64,000 nt of DNA. Origin: Rhizobium leguminosarum (lineage in GTDB: Bacteria > Pseudomonadota > Alphaproteobacteria > Rhizobiales > Rhizobiaceae). Below are positions 19,896 through 27,278 of the stretch, one piece after another. Numbering within the stretch: the first letter of the stretch is position 1; the number at the start of each line of letters is the position of its first letter. The position numbers and the translations under genes are program-made. Location of the stretch: positions 186,001 through 250,000 of the forward strand of contig NZ_MZMU01000024.1 of NCBI RefSeq assembly GCF_004123835.1, in the 5' to 3' direction. A model generated the notes under the pieces. The model had not been told where the DNA came from. It worked only from the letters and a program-made list of their open reading frames with translations, and did not search any database.

Positions 19896-20708
19896 ATGGC
19901 CCTGCGACCATCTCCCGACAGACACGTCAAGGACGACTATCCCTGGTGGCTGGTCGCCCTTGTCACGATCGGCATCGTGCTTGCCGCCGTCATCGTCGCC
20001 AACGATATATACGCCCAGGTCTTCCGCACCGTTGTCAACGGTGTCGGCATCACCGTCTTCGTCACGCTGGTCGCCTTCGTGCTCGCCACCGTGCTCGGTC
20101 TCGGCATCTGCCTGCTTGGCATGGCCGACAGCCAGGTGTTGCGTCAGATTGCGCGATTCTACATCGAGATCATCCGCGGCATACCGATCCTCGTGCTGCT
20201 GTTCTACGTCGCCTTCGTCGGCGCGCCGGCTCTGGTTGCAGGCTATAATTTCCTGATTTCACCGCTGGTGACATCCGGCGTGGCCGAGCCCATCCTGGTG
20301 CGCGATCTGTCGCTGATGTGGCGAGCGATCATCGCGCTGACGGTCGGTTATTCCTCCTTCATCGCCGAAATCTTCCGGGCCGGTTTCCAGTCGGTCGATC
20401 TCGGCCAGATTGAGGCGGCCAAGGCGCTTGGCCTGTCGCGCTATCGGCGCTTTCGCTCCGTCGTCTTCCCGCAGGCGATCCGCGTGATCTTCCCGCCGCT
20501 CTCCAACGATTTCGTCTCGATGGTGAAAGACAGTTCGCTCGTCTCCGTGCTCGGCGTCGCCGACATCACCCAGATGGGCAAGGTCTATGCCGCCGGCTCC
20601 TTCCGCTTCTTCGAGACCTATTCGATCGTCACCTATATCTATCTGATCCTGACGATCGGCCTGTCGCTGGCGCTGCGGCGGACGGAGAAATGGATGAAGT
20701 CGCGGTAA
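19896..20708 (+). CDS. Polar amino acid ABC transporter permease (HisM/GlnP family)
   Basis: A 270-residue inner-membrane permease with about five TM helices. It has YIEIIRGIPILVLLFY and the EAA loop EAAKALGLSRYRRFRSVVFPQAI, which contacts the ATPase. The ATG at 19896 is used; a TTG codon directly before it would add one residue. With the preceding binding protein it forms a two-gene importer that must borrow an ATPase encoded elsewhere, since leuC is next. Confidence 0.9.
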   Translation: MALRPSPDRHVKDDYPWWLVALVTIGIVLAAVIVANDIYAQVFRTVVNGVGITVFVTLVAFVLATVLGLGICLLGMADSQVLRQIARFYIEIIRGIPILVLLFYVAFVGAPALVAGYNFLISPLVTSGVAEPILVRDLSLMWRAIIALTVGYSSFIAEIFRAGFQSVDLGQIEAAKALGLSRYRRFRSVVFPQAIRVIFPPLSNDFVSMVKDSSLVSVLGVADITQMGKVYAAGSFRFFETYSIVTYIYLILTIGLSLALRRTEKWMKSR

Positions 20709-20993
20709 GCGATCAATAGCCGCCGCGCCGCTGAGAGGCCGCAGAGCGTCTGCTGATGATTCAAATTGAAGCCGCCGCGAAAAATCGCTATATGCAGGGC
20801 CATGGAATCCAAGTTCAGATGCATTGGTGCGCATATTTTCGTGCTGCAGGACCATTATCGCCTGCCGGCGCGGTTTTTTGCGTGCGTGTCCGGTGCGCTC
20901 AACAGCCGACTTCGTTGATCGAATGACGGCCGGCGGAGCCTGATCTGCCATTTCTCGATTTTCCAAAAGCTTTAGAAAAACGGACTTAACGCC

Positions 20994-22403
20994 ATGAGCG
21001 CACCGCGTACCCTCTACGACAAGATCTGGGACGATCATCTGGTCGACGAACAGGCAGACGGCACCTGTCTTCTCTACATCGACCGCCACCTGGTCCACGA
21101 AGTGACCTCGCCGCAGGCGTTCGAAGGCCTGCGCATGACCGGCCGCAAGGTTCGCGCGCCGGAAAAGACGCTCGCCGTCGTCGACCACAACGTTCCGACC
21201 TCGCCCGACCGCCATCTCGGCATCAAGAACGAGGAAAGCCGGATCCAGGTGGAAGCGCTGGCCACCAATGCCGCCGAATTCGGCGTCGAATATTATTCGG
21301 CAAGCGACAAGCGCCAGGGCATCGTCCACATTGTCGGTCCGGAACAGGGCTTCACCCTGCCCGGCATGACCATCGTCTGCGGCGACAGCCACACCTCGAC
21401 GCACGGCGCCTTCGGCGCGCTGGCGCACGGCATCGGCACTTCTGAGGTCGAGCATGTGCTGGCGACCCAGACGCTGATCCAGAAGAAGGCGAAGAACATG
21501 CTGGTGCGGGTCGACGGCCTGCTTCCGCCGCATGTTACCGCCAAGGACATCATCCTTGCCATCATCGGCGAGATCGGCACGGCCGGCGGCACCGGCCACG
21601 TCATCGAATTTGCCGGCGAAGCGATCCGCGCGCTGTCGATGGAAGGCCGCATGACCATCTGCAACATGACAATCGAAGGCGGTGCCCGCGCCGGCTTGAT
21701 CGCCCCTGACGAAAAGACCTTCGAATACATCAAGGGCAAGCCGCGTGCACCGAAGGGCGAGGCACTGGAACAGGCGATCGCCTACTGGAAGACGCTGCAG
21801 ACCGACGAGGGCGCTCACTACGACCGCGTCGTCGTGCTCGATGCCGCCAGCCTGCCGCCGATCGTTTCCTGGGGCTCCTCGCCCGAGGATGTCATCTCCG
21901 TTCAGGGCATCGTTCCGAACCCGGACGACATTCCGGACGAAACCAAGCGCACATCCAAGTGGCGCGCGCTCGACTATATGGGCCTGAAGCCGGGCACGAA
22001 GATGACCGACATCACGCTCGACCGCGTCTTCATCGGCTCCTGCACCAACGGCCGCATCGAGGATCTGCGCGAAGTCGCCAAGGTCGTCGAAGGCAAGACG
22101 GTTGCCCCAACCGTCGACGCGATGATCGTGCCGGGCTCCGGCCTCGTCAAGGAACAGGCGGAAGCCGAAGGCCTCGACAAGATCTTCAAGGCCGCCGGTT
22201 TCGACTGGCGCGAGCCGGGCTGCTCGATGTGCCTTGCCATGAACGACGACCGCCTGAAGCCGGGCGAACGCTGCGCTTCGACCTCGAACCGCAACTTCGA
22301 GGGCCGTCAGGGCTTCAAGGGCCGCACGCACCTCGTCTCGCCGGCAATGGCCGCCGCAGCCGCGATCGCCGGGCACTTCGTCGATATCCGTGAGTGGAAC
22401 TGA
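20994..22403 (+). CDS. leuC: 3-isopropylmalate dehydratase large subunit
   Basis: A 469-residue aconitase-superfamily enzyme of leucine biosynthesis that isomerises 2- and 3-isopropylmalate with LeuD. The [4Fe-4S] ligands are C350 (IGSCTNGRIEDL) and C410/C413 (GCSMCLAMNDD). GDSHTSTHGAFGALAHGIGTSEVEHV is characteristic. leuD is not adjacent. A strong terminator follows. The 285-nt upstream gap shows no gene. Confidence 0.97.
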   Translation: MSAPRTLYDKIWDDHLVDEQADGTCLLYIDRHLVHEVTSPQAFEGLRMTGRKVRAPEKTLAVVDHNVPTSPDRHLGIKNEESRIQVEALATNAAEFGVEYYSASDKRQGIVHIVGPEQGFTLPGMTIVCGDSHTSTHGAFGALAHGIGTSEVEHVLATQTLIQKKAKNMLVRVDGLLPPHVTAKDIILAIIGEIGTAGGTGHVIEFAGEAIRALSMEGRMTICNMTIEGGARAGLIAPDEKTFEYIKGKPRAPKGEALEQAIAYWKTLQTDEGAHYDRVVVLDAASLPPIVSWGSSPEDVISVQGIVPNPDDIPDETKRTSKWRALDYMGLKPGTKMTDITLDRVFIGSCTNGRIEDLREVAKVVEGKTVAPTVDAMIVPGSGLVKEQAEAEGLDKIFKAAGFDWREPGCSMCLAMNDDRLKPGERCASTSNRNFEGRQGFKGRTHLVSPAMAAAAAIAGHFVDIREWN

Positions 22404-22428
22404 TCCGTCAAAACGGATGACAATCAAA

Positions 22429-22466
22429 AGCCCACCGATGCCGCGGCGCATCGGTGGGCTTCACAT
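22429..22466 (+). terminator. Rho-independent terminator of leuC
   Basis: AGCCCACCGATGC (22429-22441) pairs perfectly with GCATCGGTGGGCT (22448-22460), 13 bp, followed by a T-rich run. A smaller ATCCGT/ACGGAT hairpin precedes it. Confidence 0.88.
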
Positions 22467-22564
22467 TTTATGCCGCCCGCCTCGGTCGCCTTATAAAACG
22501 GCTACCGCATGCGGTCTTTTGCGGGACGACCCTTCATTGGCCTGGCAATAAATCGAGACGACGA

Positions 22565-23395
22565 TCAGAAGGTTGCCGTCATCGGATCCGGTCCCATGCG
22601 GGCGTTGGTGCTGTCGAGCTTGGCGATCTCGGCCATGTCGTCGGCATCGAGCTTGAAATCGAACACCTGGAAATTCTCTTCGATACGCGACGGCGTCACC
22701 GATTTCGGGATGACGACGAGGCCGGTATCGATGTGCCAGCGAATGATGACCTGAGCCGGCGTCTTCTGATGCTTTTTGGCGATCTCGCCGATATCAGCGT
22801 TCGAGATGAACTTGCCCTGGCCGAGCGGGCTCCAGGATTCCGTGACGATATTCAGTTTCTCGTGAACCTCCTGCGCCGCCTTCTGCTGGAAATCGGGATG
22901 CAGCTCGATCTGGTTGATGACGGGAACGACGCCGGTTTCGCCGATGATGCGCTCGAGATGTTCAGGATTGAAATTCGACACGCCGATCGAGCGGGCGCGG
23001 CCCTCTTCCCGGATGCGGGCGAAAGCCTTCCAGGTCTCCGTATAAAGGCCGCGATGCGGCGACGGCCAGTGAATGAGGTAGAGGTCGACATATTCGGAAC
23101 CGAGCTTCTTCAGGCTGCCGTCGAAGGCGCGCAGCGTATTGTCATAGCCTTGATCGGTATTCCTGAGCTTGGTGGTGACGAAGATGTCCTTGCGGTCGAG
23201 GCCGGAAGAGCGGATGCCTTCGCCGACGCCCTCTTCGTTGTCGTAACCGGAAGCGGTATCGATGTGACGATAGCCGGCGGCGATCGCCGTGCGCACGGTG
23301 GGAGCGGCAATGTCCTGCGGCGTCTGCCAGACGCCGAGGCCGACCTGCGGAATGGAATGTCCGTCATGGAAAGTGATGATGGGTTGAGCGGTCAC
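22565..23395 (-). CDS. Aldo/keto reductase (2,5-diketo-gluconate reductase-like)
   Basis: A 276-residue AKR-family NADPH oxidoreductase. The catalytic tetrad region is visible: DTASGYDNEEGVGEGIRSS (Asp and Tyr), TTKL (Lys) and LIHWPSP (His). The C-terminal IPKSVTPSRIEENFQVFDF binds NADPH. The start is assigned to GTG 23395, preceded by GGAG, because the upstream frame is unrelated. The physiological substrate is unknown; the family reduces 2,5-diketogluconate, methylglyoxal and other carbonyls. Confidence 0.9.
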   Translation of the reverse strand: MTAQPIITFHDGHSIPQVGLGVWQTPQDIAAPTVRTAIAAGYRHIDTASGYDNEEGVGEGIRSSGLDRKDIFVTTKLRNTDQGYDNTLRAFDGSLKKLGSEYVDLYLIHWPSPHRGLYTETWKAFARIREEGRARSIGVSNFNPEHLERIIGETGVVPVINQIELHPDFQQKAAQEVHEKLNIVTESWSPLGQGKFISNADIGEIAKKHQKTPAQVIIRWHIDTGLVVIPKSVTPSRIEENFQVFDFKLDADDMAEIAKLDSTNARMGPDPMTATF

Positions 23396-23526
23396 AATAT
23401 ATCTCCGGGAGTTTGAAGAATTGGACGAGGCATGATTTGCGCCCGCGCGCGCGGACGTCCCGGAACGCATTTCAGCCGGAGCGTTCGGTCACTGGAAACA
23501 TATAGGCAGCCGCATCCGGAAGACAA

Positions 23527-24048
23527 TCAAAGGACGCGGACAATCGTTCCCTTTCGAATGTGCGGCAGCAGGCGGAGCATGTCGCGCAGGCTCACAGCCA
23601 CGCAGCCCGCCGTCGGCTCGTAGCCTGGCCTGATGAGATGGAAGAAGATCGCCGAGCCGCGATTGCGCGCACGCGAGGAAATGTTCCAGTCCATCACCAG
23701 GCAGATATCGTAGAGCCCGTCGCTGCGCCGCATCTCCTCGTGACTTGCGCTGAACGGTGCCCTGACGAGGCGGTTGTAGCTGGCACTGTCAGACTGATCG
23801 CACCAGAGCATGTCGGGGCGAATGCGGCGGATGGAAAGCGGAGTGACGAGCCGGCCGTTCCGCTCGCCGCGCCGGAAGCCGGACATCAGCCTCATCGAGG
23901 CGATCGGCGTGGCGCCGTCGCCCTCGCGTTTCATCACGGTGCGGCCGGAGCGGCCGATCGCAGCAGGCACGGTGATGGCGCCAAGCCGGACGATCGCCCG
24001 GCTCTTGCGCCCCGGCGCAGGACGCACCATGATCGTCGACGGCGTCAT
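23527..24048 (-). CDS. L,D-transpeptidase (YkuD) family protein
   Basis: About 173 residues with a YkuD catalytic signature near the C-terminus: HLIRPGYEPTAGCVAVS, with the nucleophilic Cys and the upstream His. These enzymes make 3-3 peptidoglycan cross-links or attach proteins. From the chosen start (MTPSTIMVRPAPGRKSR, with a GAGG-type ribosome-binding site) there is no signal peptide, unusual for the family. Upstream in-frame starts would extend it to 24225, but that overlaps the cenR start. It is divergent from cenR. Confidence 0.8.
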   Translation of the reverse strand: MTPSTIMVRPAPGRKSRAIVRLGAITVPAAIGRSGRTVMKREGDGATPIASMRLMSGFRRGERNGRLVTPLSIRRIRPDMLWCDQSDSASYNRLVRAPFSASHEEMRRSDGLYDICLVMDWNISSRARNRGSAIFFHLIRPGYEPTAGCVAVSLRDMLRLLPHIRKGTIVRVL

Positions 24049-24215
24049 ACCTCGCCTCTGCCTTGCTTTTTCCATTTTTCTCGCATGTCGTGCCTTGTCT
24101 GGGGCTTCGATTGAAATCATATCGAAACCGACCCGGCAACAGCCCGCTGCCCGATCCTTGCCAAACCAGGAATTTGGCGTAGGACTAGGGGACTTAACAT
24201 GAGGACGCAAACGGC

Positions 24216-24899
24216 ATGACCGCACGCACCATTCTTCTGGTGGATGACGACGATGACCTTCGACAGACGCTGACGGAGCAATTGTCGCTGTATGAGGAAT
24301 TCACGGTTCTGCAGGAAGCCAACGCCGGCAAAGGTGTCGCGACCGCCCGCTCGATGCCGATCGACCTGCTGATCATGGATGTCGGCCTGCCCGATATGGA
24401 CGGCCGCGAGGCAGTGAAGCTGCTACGCAAGGGCGGTTTCAAGGCGCCGATCATCATGCTGACCGGCCACGATACCGATTCGGACACGATCCTCGGTCTC
24501 GAAGCCGGCGCCAACGATTATGTCACCAAGCCTTTCCGGTTCGCCGTGCTGCTCGCGCGCATCCGCGTGCAGCTGCGCCAGCATGAGCAGAGCGAGGACG
24601 CGACCTTCACCGTCGGCCCCTACCTCTTCAAGCCGAGCCAGAAGCTCCTGACCACCGACAACGGCCAGAAGATCCGGCTGACGGAAAAGGAAGCGGCGAT
24701 CATCCGCTATCTCTACCGCGCCGAACAGAAGGTCGTCACCCGCGACATACTGCTCGAAGAGGTCTGGGGCTATAATTCCGGCGTGACGACGCATACGCTG
24801 GAAACCCACGTCTACCGCCTGCGCCAGAAGATCGAGCGCGATCCCTCCAATGCCGAAATCCTCGTCACGGAAAACGGCGGCTACAAGATCATACCCTAG
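24216..24899 (+). CDS. cenR: OmpR-family response regulator, CenR/OtpR-like
   Basis: A 227-residue two-domain regulator. The receiver domain has phospho-acceptor Asp55 (LLIMDVGLPDMDG), Thr83 and Lys105 (NDYVTKPF). The C-terminal winged helix has LTEKEAAIIRYLYR and TLETHVYRLRQKIE. The sequence and its pairing with a cyclic-nucleotide-binding gene match the envelope regulator called OtpR or CenR in Brucella, from memory; the symbol is offered on that basis. No sensor kinase is adjacent. The stop codon merges into an intergenic repeat. Confidence 0.8.
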   Translation: MTARTILLVDDDDDLRQTLTEQLSLYEEFTVLQEANAGKGVATARSMPIDLLIMDVGLPDMDGREAVKLLRKGGFKAPIIMLTGHDTDSDTILGLEAGANDYVTKPFRFAVLLARIRVQLRQHEQSEDATFTVGPYLFKPSQKLLTTDNGQKIRLTEKEAAIIRYLYRAEQKVVTRDILLEEVWGYNSGVTTHTLETHVYRLRQKIERDPSNAEILVTENGGYKIIP

Positions 24900-24999
24900 A
24901 GCAGTTCCGTTTTTCTCCGAATCACGGAAATGCCCTATCTCTTTGTTTTCACGCAATTCTGAACGCAGAACCGCGACGCACTTCTGCTGGAATTGCTCT
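24898..24999. repeat. Dispersed intergenic repeat, AGAGCAATTCC family (inverse copy)
   Basis: The element starts AGAGCAGTTCCG and ends GGAATTGCTCT. It is the inverse complement of the copy at 61245-61346, sharing GTTTCCGT/ACGGAAA, AGAGATAG and GCGCAGCGGTTTTGCG-like segments. A partial copy lies at 34427-34470. It begins inside the cenR stop codon. Confidence 0.82.
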
Positions 25000-25015
25000 A
25001 AGGCGAAAAGCCCGC

Positions 25016-25471
25016 ATGGCGCTGACCGACGACATCCACATGCTCGCGCAGCTTCCTCTGTTCAAGGACATGAACGAGGATCAGCTGCGGTTGATCGCCT
25101 TCGGCGCCGACCGGCGCATGATCGCTGCCGGCCAGATGCTGTTTCGCCAGGGTTCGCCCGCCGAGAGCGCGTATGTCATCCTCAGCGGCAGCCTGGAGCT
25201 GAGCGCGACGAGCAGCGACGGCATGCAGAGGACAGGGGGGATCGCCGGTCCGGGAACCCTGGTTTCCGAGCTGGCGCTGGTGACGTTGGTGGAGCGCAAG
25301 TTCACCGCGGTAGCGCGCGAGGATACCAGCATCATCCGCATCACTCGCGCTCTCTTCCACCGGCTGATCGAAGAATATCCGGACGCAGCCCGGCTGATCG
25401 AGAACCGGATCCGCGATAATCTCGCCGAACTCGCGGCAAAGGCCGCAAGCCAGTTCTACCGCTTCAGCTGA
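25016..25471 (+). CDS. Cyclic nucleotide-binding domain protein
   Basis: A 151-residue protein made of a single CRP-type cNMP-binding fold: LPLFKDMNEDQLRLIAFGADRR, then FRQGSPAESAYVILSGSLEL and SELALVTLVERKFTAVARED. There is no DNA-binding domain, so it is a stand-alone sensor. The phosphate-binding cassette is degenerate compared with FGExALxxxxxR, so ligand binding is uncertain. It follows cenR, as in Brucella, where the neighbour is annotated as a cAMP-dependent kinase regulatory subunit-like protein. Confidence 0.85.
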   Translation: MALTDDIHMLAQLPLFKDMNEDQLRLIAFGADRRMIAAGQMLFRQGSPAESAYVILSGSLELSATSSDGMQRTGGIAGPGTLVSELALVTLVERKFTAVAREDTSIIRITRALFHRLIEEYPDAARLIENRIRDNLAELAAKAASQFYRFS

Positions 25472-25481
25472 TCCCTGTAGA

Positions 25482-25513
25482 GCGGTTTGCGCTTTTACGA
25501 AAAGCTGAACCGC
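25482..25513. terminator. Hairpin between convergent genes
   Basis: GCGGTT..GCTTTT pairs with AAAAGC..AACCGC between the convergent cyclic-nucleotide-binding gene and xth. It resembles a short rhizobial repeat and could act as a bidirectional terminator. Confidence 0.5.
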
Positions 25514-25519
25514 ATCGTT

Positions 25520-26323
25520 CTAGAAATCGAAATGCGCCGTGACCGGTACGTGGTCGGAGGGCCGGTCCCAGCCGCGCGCCTCCTTCAGGATTTCGATTCG
25601 CTTGAGATGCGGCCCGAGATCCGACGACGACCAGATATGGTCGAGACGGCGGCCGCGGTCGGCGGCCTCCCAATCCTTGGCGCGGTAGCTCCACCAGGTG
25701 TAGAGTTTCTCACTGGCAGGCACATGCTGGCGCATCAGATCGAGCCAGGCGCCGCGCTTCATCACCTCGAGCAGCCCCTCGGTTTCGACAGGCGTATGGC
25801 TGACGATCTTCAGAAGCTGCTTGTGCGACCAGACGTCATGCTCCAGCGGCGCGATGTTGAGGTCACCGACGAGGATGGCTGAGGTGTTGGCCTCGCCATT
25901 GGCTTTCAGCAGCTTCATCTCTTCGATGAAATCGAGTTTGTGGCCGAATTTCGGATTGATCGTGCGATCCGGCTCGTCGCCGCCGGCCGGGACATAGAAA
26001 TTGTGCAGCCGAACGCGACGATTGCCGTGCTCGAAGATCGCCGAGATGTGGCGTGCATCGCCGACGCCGCAATAATCCTGGCGGTGATCCTCGGTCAACG
26101 GAATGCGCGAGGCGATCGCCACGCCATGATAGCCCTTCTGGCCATGGATGATGATGTGATTGTAGCCCATCGCCCTGAGCGGCGCCGCCGGAAACAGCTC
26201 GTTCGTCACCTTGGTTTCCTGCAGGCAGAGGATATCGGGCCTGTGCTTGAGAACGAGTTGCTCGACGATGGGCATGCGCAGCCGCACCGAATTGATGTTC
26301 CAGGTGGTGATCGAAAAACCCAT
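25520..26323 (-). CDS. xthA: Exodeoxyribonuclease III / AP endonuclease
   Basis: A 267-residue exonuclease III-type AP endonuclease for base-excision repair. Motifs: TTWNINSVR, LCLQETKV (catalytic Glu), VGDLNIAPLEHDVW (Asp/Asn), and the C-terminal RRLDHIW and SDHVPV (catalytic His). The start MGFSITTWN at 26323 matches the family; the longer frame from 26356 is not supported. Rhizobia often carry paralogues, so this may be one of several. Confidence 0.93.
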   Translation of the reverse strand: MGFSITTWNINSVRLRMPIVEQLVLKHRPDILCLQETKVTNELFPAAPLRAMGYNHIIIHGQKGYHGVAIASRIPLTEDHRQDYCGVGDARHISAIFEHGNRRVRLHNFYVPAGGDEPDRTINPKFGHKLDFIEEMKLLKANGEANTSAILVGDLNIAPLEHDVWSHKQLLKIVSHTPVETEGLLEVMKRGAWLDLMRQHVPASEKLYTWWSYRAKDWEAADRGRRLDHIWSSSDLGPHLKRIEILKEARGWDRPSDHVPVTAHFDF

Positions 26324-26470
26324 GCCCCATACCCTCTCGCGTCCAATGCCCCGCATGCCGGCCGAACCCCGGCTCGACGCGACGCGCTTTCATGAAAGGG
26401 CTTTAAAACAAAGGCGGGCGCGAAGGAACTAGACGCGCGCAAAAGCATCAAGCGATCAACCGAAAAGGTT

Positions 26471-27139
26471 TCAATCGCGCGACTGAGGCGTGCCTGGAAT
26501 GGTCTCATAGGGCACGCGGAAGACGCGATCGTCGAACTGCATGCCGGTTTTGACGTTGAAGATCATCACCGAGGTGTCCTTGCCCTGATTGTCGGTGATC
26601 GTCCACTGACGCAGGTCGTAAGTCTTCGGGTCGAACATCATGGTGATGGTCGAGTTTCCGAACACCGTATTGTTGCCGAGCGCGATTGTCGTCAGGTCGG
26701 ACTCTTCCTTCACACCCTTCACCATGCCGGCCGACAGATCGATACGCTGCGCCAGAAGCAGGCTGAGCGGGGTTTTGGACAGCGGATAGAGATCCCAGGT
26801 CTTCAGCTTCGTATTGCCGATGGCGACGTTCTTGCCGTCGGCGATCACCCGCATCGGCGACGGATCGTCATAGTTGAAGCGCAGCTTGCCGGGGCGCTGG
26901 ATGAAGAACTTGCCGCCGGTCTGCTCGCCGCGCGGACCGAACTGCACGAATTCGCCCTGCATCGTCGTGACGCCGGAGAAATGATCGGCGATCGCCTGCG
27001 CGGTGCCGGAGGCGGGAGCTGCCGCCTGCGCGTAAGCACCGAGGGGAATGGCGCTCGCCATCGCCGCGACGGCAAAGGCGCCGAGAAGGTCGCGGCGCGT
27101 TACCGTCAGGCCGGAGAGGAAGGTATCGGAGTGACTCAT
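26471..27139 (-). CDS. lolA: Outer-membrane lipoprotein carrier protein LolA-like
   Basis: A 222-residue periplasmic protein. The N-terminus (TVTRRDLLGAFAVAAMASAIPLGAYAQA) has a twin-arginine-like signal. The mature part has GVTTMQGEFVQFGPRGEQTGGKFFIQRPGKLRFNYD, typical of LolA, which carries lipoproteins from LolCDE to the outer membrane. AGGAGATTTAG gives a strong ribosome-binding site. It follows ftsK on the same strand. Confidence 0.88.
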   Translation of the reverse strand: MSHSDTFLSGLTVTRRDLLGAFAVAAMASAIPLGAYAQAAAPASGTAQAIADHFSGVTTMQGEFVQFGPRGEQTGGKFFIQRPGKLRFNYDDPSPMRVIADGKNVAIGNTKLKTWDLYPLSKTPLSLLLAQRIDLSAGMVKGVKEESDLTTIALGNNTVFGNSTITMMFDPKTYDLRQWTITDNQGKDTSVMIFNVKTGMQFDDRVFRVPYETIPGTPQSRD

Positions 27140-27278
27140 CTAAATCTCCTTTATGCGATCTGCATGCTGCCGAAAGGCGGCGTCTTCAAGGCGTTGCGAT
27201 CGGCCTGCGAGAGGTAACGGCTTCGATGCTATCAGGTTTCCGCAAAAGCGGCTGCATCGGAAATATATGCCTGTTATG

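Noticed and set aside
20259..22451. 730-codon open frame on the minus strand opposite leuC and the amino acid permease
   Set aside because: Shadow of leuC and the permease; no recognisable domain and composition typical of the antisense strand of GC-rich genes.
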